A stretch of 64,000 bases of DNA from Plasmopara viticola (taxonomy: Eukaryota; Oomycota; Peronosporomycetes; Peronosporales; Peronosporaceae). The stretch's first letter is position 1; every line of letters starts with the position of its first letter. Below, one piece after another: positions 52,215 to 62,451 of the stretch. Position numbers and translations under genes: made by a program. The stretch is from assembly GCA_001695595.3 (NCBI GenBank), contig MBPM02000166.1, positions 1-64,000 of the forward strand, in the 5' to 3' direction. Under the pieces are notes generated by a model. That model saw only the letters and a list, made by a program, of their open reading frames with translations. It did not search any database and had not been told where the DNA came from.

Positions 52215-52769
52215 CTTCTTACCATTTTATACTGCTTCTTCACGTATATTTGGTCAGAGCAATTGAGTAAGCTATTCGCCGCTCATTTCATAATCTATTT
52301 GTCATGCACTTGTCTTGTGGTGGTTTGTGGTGGGGCGCATACTGTTCGATTGGTGCGCACGGCGCCTTCACACACGGTATGACTGTCTGATGGAAGAAAA
52401 AAGCCTAACGCCAGGGCTATGCAAGAAGCTATTGCAATTGTGATTGCAGGGGGATTGTGGTTAGCACCGAAGACGTTAAAAAGGGGTGACAGCTCGTTTT
52501 CTCTGTGATCTAAAAAGTCATCTCCTTCGCATGGTATCATTTTCTCAAACTTGTACGTATATACATCCTCGAACTTGACATGCCGACCGAAAAAAAGAAT
52601 CAATGCATCTAGCTGCTATTGGGCGGCCGCTTTCGAGTGTTTTTTTAGCGTACTACGCTTTGTGTCATGTGCTATACTTTAATGTGTCGCACGAGCGATT
52701 TGCATGACTATGGTGGTATGCATGAGTAAGGGTGGAAAAAGTTTGTAATCAGTGTCAACAGCCAGGGAT

Positions 52770-52850
52770 GACAGCTTGGCCGAGTGGTTAAGGCGTTAGC
52801 CTGCTAAGTTAATGGGGTAACCCGCGTGAGTTCGAATCTCACAGCTGTCG
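52770..52850 (+). tRNA. tRNA-Ser(GCT)
   Basis: Consensus sequence with the short 5' flank. Confidence 0.97.
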
Positions 52851-53051
52851 CATTATTACAATTTATGTCAGTCAGCCAATGACCGTTTCATTTGCCTTCC
52901 ATCAATTCAAGCTTTTTGCCCATCGAGTAGGTTTACCCATCGGATGACATGCGCTTAATTCGGGACAAACCGAGATGCGCTTTATGACAGTGAAGTGGGA
53001 TCTGAGGTCCAAGCACGCGATTTGAAGCTTTTTTTATGCATCGCTCAATAG

Positions 53052-53156
53052 GATTATTTTGGTGATCAGCCGTACAAGTTAAAGCGGTACAGATAGTATT
53101 AACGCGGCCCTGTGCAAGGACTTTACGCATTAACGAGAAGTATTGCACTTTCATTT
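53052..53156 (+). ncRNA. U6 snRNA-like sequence, AAC form
   Basis: Core ACAGATAGTATTAAC. Confidence 0.55.
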
Positions 53157-53428
53157 GGATTTTGAAGCCATGACTCGGCTCGTTGTCATCTTTCATGTCA
53201 GCTCAATTACAGTAGACATCGTTTGTTATCTAAATTAATTAGCGAGGTGAGGCTTGTGTTAGTTCTATACATACCAGCTGTTGTTGCTGTAACGCATAAG
53301 TGTTATTTCTTACGCGCACCGCAACTAATGTAGAGACATTATGATGCTAATAGACCCACTGCGCTCTTTGTTTGCGCTTGAAACTTGCGTGTATTATTAG
53401 TTGTGTGTAAGCTACCTACGGTTGCCAC

Positions 53429-53500
53429 GCCCCTATAGCTCAGTGGTAGAGCACTCGCTTCGTAAGCGAAAGGTCGGTGGTTCGATCCCGCCTGGGGGCT
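53429..53500 (+). tRNA. tRNA-Thr(CGT)
   Basis: Consensus sequence. Confidence 0.96.
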
Positions 53501-54055
53501 CTTCTTACCATTTTATACTGCTTCTTCACGTATATTTGGTCTGAGCAATTGAGTAAGCTATTCGCCGCTCATTTCATAATCTATTTGTCATGCACTTGTC
53601 TTGTGGTGGTTTGTGGTGGGGCGCATACTGTTCGATTGGTGCGCACGGCGCCTTCACACACGGTATGACTGTCTGATGGAAGAAAAAAGCCTAACGCCAG
53701 GGCTATGCAAGAAGCTATTGCAATTGTGATTGCAGGGGGATTGTGGTTAGCACCGAAGACGTTAAAAAGGGGTGACAGCTCGTTTTCTCTGTGATCTAAA
53801 AAGTCATCTCCTTCGCATGGTATCATTTTCTCAAACTTGTACGTATATACATCCTCGAACTTGACATGCCGACCGAAAAAAAGAATCAATGCATCTAGCT
53901 GCTATTGGGCGGCCGCTTTCGAGTGTTTTTTTAGCGTACTACGCTTTGTGTCATGTGCTATACTTTAATGTGTCGCACGAGCGATTTGCATGACTATGGT
54001 GGTATGCATGAGTAAGGGTGGAAAAAGTTTGTAATCAGTGTCAACAGCCAGGGAT

Positions 54056-54136
54056 GACAGCTTGGCCGAGTGGTTAAGGCGTTAGCCTGCTAAGTTAATG
54101 GGGTAACCCGCGTGAGTTCGAATCTCACAGCTGTCG
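54056..54136 (+). tRNA. tRNA-Ser(GCT)
   Basis: Consensus sequence with the short 5' flank. Confidence 0.97.
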
Positions 54137-54336
54137 CATTATTACAATTTATGTCAGTCAGCCAATGACCGTTTCATTTGCCTTCCATCAATTCAAGCTT
54201 TTTGCCCATCGAGTAGGTTTACCCATCGGATGACATGCGCTTAATTCGGGACAAACCGAGATGCGCTTTATGAAGTGAAGTGGGATCTGAGGTCCAAGCA
54301 CGCGATTTGAAGCTTTTTTTATGCATCGCTCAATAG

Positions 54337-54441
54337 GATTATTTTGGTGATCAGCCGTACAAGTTAAAGCGGTACAGATAGTATTAACGCGGCCCTGTGC
54401 AAGGACTTTACGCATTAACGAGAAGTATTGCACTTTCATTT
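54337..54441 (+). ncRNA. U6 snRNA-like sequence, AAC form
   Basis: Core ACAGATAGTATTAAC. Confidence 0.55.
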
Positions 54442-54713
54442 GGATTTTGAAGCCATGACTCGGCTCGTTGTCATCTTTCATGTCAGCTCAATTACAGTAG
54501 ACATCGTTTGTTATCTAAATTAATTAGCGAGGTGAGGCTTGTGTTAGTTCTATACATACCAGCTGTTGTTGCTGTAACGCATAAGTGTTATTTCTTACGC
54601 GCACCGCAACTAATGTAGAGACATTATGATGCTAATAGACCCACTGCGCTCTTTGTTTGCGCTTGAAACTTGCGTGTATTATTAGTTGTGTGTAAGCTAC
54701 CTACGGTTGCCAC

Positions 54714-54785
54714 GCCCCTATAGCTCAGTGGTAGAGCACTCGCTTCGTAAGCGAAAGGTCGGTGGTTCGATCCCGCCTGGGGGCT
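54714..54785 (+). tRNA. tRNA-Thr(CGT)
   Basis: Consensus sequence. Confidence 0.96.
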
Positions 54786-55340
54786 CTTCTTACCATTTTA
54801 TACTGCTTCTTCACGTATATTTGGTCTGAGCAATTGAGTAAGCTATTCGCCGCTCATTTCATAATCTATTTGTCATGCACTTGTCTTGTGGTGGTTTGTG
54901 GGGGGCGCATACTGTTCGATTGGTGCGCACGGCGCCTTCACACACGGTATGACTGTCTGATGGAAGAAAAAAGCCTAACGCCAGGGCTATGCAAGAAAGC
55001 TATTGCAATTGTGATTGCAGGGGGATTGTGGTTAGCACCGAAGACGTTAAAAAGGGGTGACAGCTCGTTTTCTCTGTGATCTAAAAAGTCATCTCCTTCG
55101 CATGGTATCATTTTCTCAAACTTGTACGTATATACATCCTCGAACTTGACATGCCGACCGAAAAAAAGAATCAATGCATCTAGCTGCTATTGGGCGGCCG
55201 CTTTCGAGTGTTTTTTTAGCGTACTACGCTTTGTGTCATGTGCTATACTTTAATGTGTCGCACGAGCGATTTGCATGACTATGGTGGTATGCATGAGTAA
55301 GGGTGGAAAAAGTTTGTAATCAGTGTCAACAGCCAGGGAT

Positions 55341-55421
55341 GACAGCTTGGCCGAGTGGTTAAGGCGTTAGCCTGCTAAGTTAATGGGGTAACCCGCGTGA
55401 GTTCGAATCTCACAGCTGTCG
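55341..55421 (+). tRNA. tRNA-Ser(GCT)
   Basis: Consensus sequence with the short 5' flank. Confidence 0.97.
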
Positions 55422-55622
55422 CATTATTACAATTTATGTCAGTCAGCCAATGACCGTTTCATTTGCCTTCCATCAATTCAAGCTTTTTGCCCATCGAGTA
55501 GGTTTACCCATCGGATGACATGCGCTTAATTCGGGACAAACCGAGATGCGCTTTATGACAGTGAAGTGGGATCTGAGGTCCAAGCACGCGATTTGAAGCT
55601 TTTTTTATGCATCGCTCAATAG

Positions 55623-55727
55623 GATTATTTTGGTGATCAGCCGTACAAGTTAAAGCGGTACAGATAGTATTAACGCGGCCCTGTGCAAGGACTTTACGCA
55701 TTAACGAGAAGTATTGCACTTTCATTT
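55623..55727 (+). ncRNA. U6 snRNA-like sequence, AAC form
   Basis: Core ACAGATAGTATTAAC. Confidence 0.55.
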
Positions 55728-55999
55728 GGATTTTGAAGCCATGACTCGGCTCGTTGTCATCTTTCATGTCAGCTCAATTACAGTAGACATCGTTTGTTAT
55801 CTAAATTAATTAGCGAGGTGAGGCTTGTGTTAGTTCTATACATACCAGCTGTTGTTGCTGTAACGCATAAGTGTTATTTCTTACGCGCACCGCAACTAAT
55901 GTAGAGACATTATGATGCTAATAGACCCACTGCGCTCTTTGTTTGCGCTTGAAACTTGCGTGTATTATTAGTTGTGTGTAAGCTACCTACGGTTGCCAC

Positions 56000-56071
56000 G
56001 CCCCTATAGCTCAGTGGTAGAGCACTCGCTTCGTAAGCGAAAGGTCGGTGGTTCGATCCCGCCTGGGGGCT
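56000..56071 (+). tRNA. tRNA-Thr(CGT)
   Basis: Consensus sequence. Confidence 0.96.
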
Positions 56072-56627
56072 CTTCTTACCATTTTATACTGCTTCTTCAC
56101 GTATATTTGGTCTGAGCAATTGAGTAAGCTATTCGCCGCTCATTTCATAATCTATTTGTCATGCACTTGTCTTGTGGTGGTTTGTGGGGGGGCGCATACT
56201 GTTCGATTGGTGCGCACGGCGCCTTCACACACGGTATGACTGTCTGATGGAAGAAAAAAGCCTAACGCCAGGGCTATGCAAGAAAGCTATTGCAATTGTG
56301 ATTGCAGGGGGATTGTGGTTAGCACCGAAGACGTTAAAAAGGGGTGACAGCTCGTTTTCTCTGTGATCTAAAAAGTCATCTCCTTCGCATGGTATCATTT
56401 TCTCAAACTTGTACGTATATACATCCTCGAACTTGACATGCCGACCGAAAAAAAGAATCAATGCATCTAGCTGCTATTGGGCGGCCGCTTTCGAGTGTTT
56501 TTTTAGCGTACTACGCTTTGTGTCATGTGCTATACTTTAATGTGTCGCACGAGCGATTTGCATGACTATGGTGGTATGCATGAGTAAGGGTGGAAAAAGT
56601 TTGTAATCAGTGTCAACAGCCAGGGAT

Positions 56628-56708
56628 GACAGCTTGGCCGAGTGGTTAAGGCGTTAGCCTGCTAAGTTAATGGGGTAACCCGCGTGAGTTCGAATCTCAC
56701 AGCTGTCG
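56628..56708 (+). tRNA. tRNA-Ser(GCT)
   Basis: Consensus sequence with the short 5' flank. Confidence 0.97.
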
Positions 56709-56909
56709 CATTATTACAATTTATGTCAGTCAGCCAATGACCGTTTCATTTGCCTTCCATCAATTCAAGCTTTTTGCCCATCGAGTAGGTTTACCCATCG
56801 GATGACATGCGCTTAATTCGGGACAAACCGAGATGCGCTTTATGACAGTGAAGTGGGATCTGAGGTCCAAGCACGCGATTTGAAGCTTTTTTTATGCATC
56901 GCTCAATAG

Positions 56910-57014
56910 GATTATTTTGGTGATCAGCCGTACAAGTTAAAGCGGTACAGATAGTATTAACGCGGCCCTGTGCAAGGACTTTACGCATTAACGAGAAGTA
57001 TTGCACTTTCATTT
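56910..57014 (+). ncRNA. U6 snRNA-like sequence, AAC form
   Basis: Core ACAGATAGTATTAAC. Confidence 0.55.
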
Positions 57015-57286
57015 GGATTTTGAAGCCATGACTCGGCTCGTTGTCATCTTTCATGTCAGCTCAATTACAGTAGACATCGTTTGTTATCTAAATTAATTAG
57101 CGAGGTGAGGCTTGTGTTAGTTCTATACATACCAGCTGTTGTTGCTGTAACGCATAAGTGTTATTTCTTACGCGCACCGCAACTAATGTAGAGACATTAT
57201 GATGCTAATAGACCCACTGCGCTCTTTGTTTGCGCTTGAAACTTGCGTGTATTATTAGTTGTGTGTAAGCTACCTACGGTTGCCAC

Positions 57287-57358
57287 GCCCCTATAGCTCA
57301 GTGGTAGAGCACTCGCTTCGTAAGCGAAAGGTCGGTGGTTCGATCCCGCCTGGGGGCT
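57287..57358 (+). tRNA. tRNA-Thr(CGT)
   Basis: Consensus sequence. The following spacer A has several small deletions (CTTACTTTTATAC; GGTCAGAAAAAGC), making this the shortest complete right-type unit. Confidence 0.95.
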
Positions 57359-57898
57359 CTTCTTACTTTTATACTGCTTCTTCACGTATATTTGGTCAGA
57401 AAAAGCTATTCGCCGCTCATTTCATAATCTATTTGTCATGCACTTGTCTTGTGGTGGTTTGTGGGGGGCGCATACTGTTCGATTGGTGCGCACGGCGCCT
57501 TCACACACGGTATGACTGTCTGATGGAAGAAAAAAGCCTAACGCCAGGGCTATGCAAGTATTGCAATTGTGATTGCAGGGGGATTGTGGTTAGCACCGAA
57601 GACGTTAAAAAGGGGTGACAGCTCGTTTTCTCTGTGATCTAAAAAGTCATCTCCTTCGCATGGTATCATTTTCTCAAACTTGTACGTATATACATCCTCG
57701 AACTTGACATGCCGACCGAAAAAAAGAATCAATGCATCTAGCTGCTATTGGGCGGCCGCTTTCGAGTGTTTTTTTAGCGTACTACGCTTTGTGTCATGTG
57801 CTATACTTTAATGTGTCGCACGAGCGATTTGCATGACTATGGTGGTATGCATGAGTAAGGGTGGAAAAAGTTTGTAATCAGTGTCAACAGCCAGGGAT

Positions 57899-57979
57899 GA
57901 CAGCTTGGCCGAGTGGTTAAGGCGTTAGCCTGCTAAGTTAATGGGGTAACCCGCGTGAGTTCGAATCTCACAGCTGTCG
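57899..57979 (+). tRNA. tRNA-Ser(GCT)
   Basis: Consensus sequence; last of the six copies with the short 5' flank. Confidence 0.97.
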
Positions 57980-58180
57980 CATTATTACAATTTATGTCAG
58001 TCAGCCAATGACCGTTTCATTTGCCTTCCATCAATTCAAGCTTTTTGCCCATCGAGTAGGTTTACCCATCGGATGACATGCGCTTAATTCGGGACAAACC
58101 GAGATGCGCTTTATGACAGTGAAGTGGGATCTGAGGTCCAAGCACGCGATTTGAAGCTTTTTTTATGCATCGCTCAATAG

Positions 58181-58285
58181 GATTATTTTGGTGATCAGCC
58201 GTACAAGTTAAAGCGGTACAGATAGTATTAACGCGGCCCTGTGCAAGGACTTTACGCATTAACGAGAAGTATTGCACTTTCATTT
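58181..58285 (+). ncRNA. U6 snRNA-like sequence, AAC form
   Basis: Core ACAGATAGTATTAAC. Confidence 0.55.
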
Positions 58286-58557
58286 GGATTTTGAAGCCAT
58301 GACTCGGCTCGTTGTCATCTTTCATGTCAGCTCAATTACAGTAGACATCGTTTGTTATCTAAATTAATTAGCGAGGTGAGGCTTGTGTTAGTTCTATACA
58401 TACCAGCTGTTGTTGCTGTAACGCATAAGTGTTATTTCTTACGCGCACCGCAACTAATGTAGAGACATTATGATGCTAATAGACCCACTGCGCTCTTTGT
58501 TTGCGCTTGAAACTTGCGTGTATTATTAGTTGTGTGTAAGCTACCTACGGTTGCCAC

Positions 58558-58629
58558 GCCCCTATAGCTCAGTGGTAGAGCACTCGCTTCGTAAGCGAAA
58601 GGTCGGTGGTTCGATCCCGCCTGGGGGCT
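58558..58629 (+). tRNA. tRNA-Thr(CGT)
   Basis: Consensus sequence. Confidence 0.96.
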
Positions 58630-59191
58630 CTTCTTACCATTTTATACTGCTTCTTCACGTATATTTGGTCAGAGCAATTGAGTAAGCTATTCGCCGCTCA
58701 TTTCATAATCTATTTGTCATGCACTTGTCTTGTGGTGGTTTGTGGTGGGGCGCATACTGTTCGATTGGTGCGCACGGCGCCTTCACACACGGTATGACTG
58801 TCTGATGGAAGAAAAAAGCCTAACGCCAGGGCTATGCAAGTAAGCTATTGCAATTGTGATTGCAGGGGGATTGTGGTTAGCATCGAAGACGTTAAAAAGG
58901 GGTGACAGCTCGTTTTCTCTGTGATCTAAAAAGTCATCTCCTTCGCATGGTATCATTTTCTCAAACTTGTACGTATATACATCCTCGAACTTGACATGCC
59001 GACCGAAAAAAAGAATCAATGCATCTAGCTGCTATTGGGCGGCCGCTTTCGAGTGTTTTTTTAGCGTACTACGCTTTGTGTCATGTGCTATACTTTAATG
59101 TGTCGCACGAGCGATTTGCATGACTATGGTGGTATGCATGAGTAAGGGTGGAAAAAGTTTGTAATCAGTGTATCAGTTAACAGCCAGGGAT

Positions 59192-59272
59192 GACAGCTTG
59201 GCCGAGTGGTTAAGGCGTTAGCCTGCTAAGTTAATGGGGTAACCCGCGTGAGTTCGAATCTCACAGCTGTCG
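59192..59272 (+). tRNA. tRNA-Ser(GCT)
   Basis: Consensus sequence. Confidence 0.97.
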
Positions 59273-59473
59273 CATTATTACAATTTATGTCAGTCAGCCA
59301 ATGACCGTTTCATTTGCCTTCCAAACATTCAAGCTTTTTGCCCATCGAGTAGGTTTGCCCATCGGATGACATGCGCTTAATTCGGGACAAACCGAGATGC
59401 TCTTTATGAAAGTGAAGTGGGATCTGAGGTCCAAGCACGCGATTTGAAGCTTTTTTTATGCATCGCTCAATAG

Positions 59474-59578
59474 GATTATTTTGGTGATCAGCCGTACAAG
59501 TTAAAGCGGTACAGATAGTATTAACGCGGCCCTGTGCAAGGACTTTACGCATTAACGAGAAGTATTGCACTTTCATTT
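59474..59578 (+). ncRNA. U6 snRNA-like sequence, AAC form
   Basis: Core ACAGATAGTATTAAC. Confidence 0.55.
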
Positions 59579-59850
59579 GGATTTTGAAGCCATGACTCGG
59601 CTCGTTGTCATCTTTCATGTCAGCTCAATTACAGTAGACATCGTTTGTTATCTAAATTAATTAGCGAGGTGAGGCTTGTGTTAGTTCTATACATACCAGC
59701 TGTTGTTGCTGTAACGCATAAGTGTTATTTCTTACGCGCACCGCAACTAATGTAGAGACATTATGATGCTAATAGACCCACTGCGCTCTTTGTTTGCGCT
59801 TGAAACTTGCGTGTATTATTAGTTGTGTGTAAGCTACCTACGGTTGCCAC

Positions 59851-59922
59851 GCCCCTATAGCTCAGTGGTAGAGCACTCGCTTCGTAAGCGAGAGGTCGGT
59901 GGTTCGATCCCGCCTGGGGGCT
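59851..59922 (+). tRNA. tRNA-Thr(CGT), paired 27-43 variant
   Basis: The only copy with GCGAG in the 3' anticodon strand: A43 is G, turning the usual C27-A43 mismatch into a Watson-Crick pair. Confidence 0.96.
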
Positions 59923-60484
59923 CTTCTTACCATTTTATACTGCTTCTTCACGTATATTTGGTCAGAGCAATTGAGTAAGCTATTCGCCGCTCATTTCATA
60001 ATCTATTTGTCATGCACTTGTCTTGTGGTGGTTTGTGGTGGGGCGCATACTGTTCGATTGGTGCGCACGGCGCCTTCACACACGGTATGACTGTCTGATG
60101 GAAGAAAAAAGCCTAACGCCAGGGCTATGCAAGTAAGCTATTGCAATTGTGATTGCAGGGGGATTGTGGTTAGCATCGAAGACGTTAAAAAGGGGTGACA
60201 GCTCGTTTTCTCTGTGATCTAAAAAGTCATCTCCTTCGCATGGTATCATTTTCTCAAACTTGTACGTATATACATCCTCGAACTTGACATGCCGACCGAA
60301 AAAAAGAATCAATGCATCTAGCTGCTATTGGGCGGCCGCTTTCGAGTGTTTTTTTAGCGTAGTACGCTTTGTGTCATGTGCGATACTTTAATGTGTCGCA
60401 CGAGCGATTTGCATGACTATGGTGGTATGCATGAGTAAGGGTGGAAAAAGTTTGTAGTCAGTGTATCAGTTAACAGCCAGGGAT

Positions 60485-60565
60485 GACAGCTTGGCCGAGT
60501 GGTTAAGGCGTTAGCCTGCTAAGTTAATGGGGTAACCCGCGTGAGTTCGAATCTCACAGCTGTCG
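60485..60565 (+). tRNA. tRNA-Ser(GCT)
   Basis: Consensus sequence. Confidence 0.97.
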
Positions 60566-60766
60566 CATTATTACAATTTATGTCAGTCAGCCAATGACCG
60601 TTTCATTTGCCTTCCAAACATTCAAGCTTTTTGCCCATCGAGTAGGTTTGCCCATCGGATGACATGCGCTTAATTCGGGACAAACCGAGATGCTCTTTAT
60701 GAAAGTGAAGTGGGATCTGAGGTCCAAGCACGCGATTTGAAGCTCTTTTTATGCATCGCTCAATAG

Positions 60767-60871
60767 GATTATTTTGGTGATCAGCCGTACAAGTTAAAGC
60801 GGTACAGATAGGATTAACGCGGCCCTGTGCAAGGACTTTACGCATTAACGAGAAGTATTGCACTTTCATTT
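60767..60871 (+). ncRNA. U6 snRNA-like sequence, AAC form
   Basis: Core ACAGATAGGATTAAC. Confidence 0.55.
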
Positions 60872-61143
60872 GGATTTTAGAGCCATGACTCGGCTCGTTG
60901 TCATCTTTCATGTCAGCTCAATTACAGTAGACATCGTTTGATATCTAAATTAATTAGCGAGGTGAGGCTTGTGTTAGTTCTATACATACCAGCTGTTGTT
61001 GCTGTAACGCATAAGTGTTATTTCTTACGCGCACCGCAACTAATGTAGAGACATTATGATGCTAATAGACCCACTGCGCTCTTTGTTTGCGCTTGAAACT
61101 TGCGTGTATTATTAGTTGTGTGTAAGCTACCTACGGTTGCCAC

Positions 61144-61215
61144 GCCCCTATAGCTCAGTGGTAGAGCACTCGCTTCGTAAGCGAAAGGTCGGTGGTTCGA
61201 TCCCGCCTGGGGGCT
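61144..61215 (+). tRNA. tRNA-Thr(CGT)
   Basis: Consensus sequence; last full tRNA-Thr before the truncated LINE-A relative. Confidence 0.96.
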
Positions 61216-61776
61216 CTTCTTACCATTTTATACTGCTTCTTCACGTATATTTGGTCAGAGCAATTGAGTAAGCTATTCGCCGCTCATTTCATAATCTATT
61301 TGTCATGCACTTGTCTTGTGGTGGTTTGTGGTGGGGCGCATACTGTTCGATTGGTGCGCACGGCGCCTTCGCACACGGTATGACTGTCTGATGGAAGAAA
61401 AAAGCCTAACGCCAGGGCTATGCAAGTAAGCTATTGCAATTGTGATTGTAGGGGGATTGTGGTTAGCATCGAAGACGTTAAAAAGGGGTGACAGCTCGTT
61501 TTCTCTGTGATCTAAAAAGTCATCTCCTTCGCATGGTATCATTTTCTCAAACTTGTACGTATATACATCCTCGAACTTGACAAGCCGACCGAAAAAAAGA
61601 ATCAATGCATCTAGCTGCTATTGGGCGGCCGCTTTCGAGTGTTTTTTAGCGTACTACGCTTTGTGTCATGTGCTATACTTTAATGTGTCGCACGAGCGAT
61701 TTGCATGACTATGGTGGTATGCATGAGTAAGGGTGGAAAAAGTTTGTAATCAGTGTATCAGTTAACAGCCAGGGAT

Positions 61777-61857
61777 GACAGCTTGGCCGAGTATTTAAGG
61801 CGTTAGCCTGCTAAGTTAATGGGGTAACCCGCGTGAGTTCGAATCTCACAGCTGTCG
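61777..61857 (+). tRNA. tRNA-Ser(GCT), A-box GG lost
   Basis: GAGTATTTAAGG replaces GAGTGGTTAAGG: both G of the D-loop/A-box GG pair are changed, exactly at the retrotransposon target point. Probably poorly transcribed and misfolded. Confidence 0.85.
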
Positions 61858-62048
61858 CATTATTACAATTTATGTCAGTCAGCCAATGACCGTTTCATTT
61901 GCCTTCCAAACATTCAAGCTTTTTGCCCATCGAGTAGGTTTGCCCATCGGATGACATGCGCTTAATTCGGGACAAAACGAGATGCTCTTTATGAAAGTTA
62001 AGTGGGATCTGAGGTCCAAGCACGCGATTTGAAGCTTTTTTTATGCAT

Positions 62049-62153
62049 CGCTCAATAGGATTATTTTGGTGATCAGCCGTACAAGTTAAAGCGGTACAGA
62101 TAGTATTAACGCGGCCCTGTGCAAGGACTTTACGCATTAACGAGAAGTATTGC
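62049..62153 (+). ncRNA. U6 snRNA-like sequence, AAC form
   Basis: Core ACAGATAGTATTAAC; last copy in the window. Confidence 0.55.
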
Positions 62154-62451
62154 ACTTTCATTTGGATTTTGAAGCCATGACTCGGCTCGTTGTCATCTTT
62201 CATGTCAGCTCAATTACAGTAGACATCGTTTGTTATCTAAATTAATTAGCGAGGTGAGGCTTGTGTTAGTTCTATACATACCAGCTGTTGTTGCTGTAAC
62301 GCATAAGTGTTATTTCTTACGCGCACCGCAACTAATCTTGAGACATTATGATGCTAATAGACCCACTGCACTCTTTGTTTGTGCTTGAAACTTGCGTGTA
62401 TTATTAGTTGTGTGTAAGCTACCTACGGTTGCCACGCCCCTATAGCTCAGT

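Larger units (their letters stand above)
37664..62451 (+). repeat. Tandem array block 3, right subfamily
   Basis: After a transitional unit and a damaged zone (39058-40300) the units are 1,285-1,293 bp. They carry right-specific markers: a GCAGGGGGAT insertion in spacer A, AAAAAAAGAATC before ATGCATC, GACCGTTTC after tRNA-Ser, and usually AAC in place of the U6-like AGC. Two units contain SINEs. The block ends at the truncated LINE-A relative. Confidence 0.96.

Noticed and set aside
1..62451. CRISPR-like or rDNA-like interpretation of the periodic repeats
   Set aside because: Units of about 1.3 kb contain tRNAs, not short direct repeats with unique spacers. I found no 5S, 18S, 5.8S or 28S sequence.
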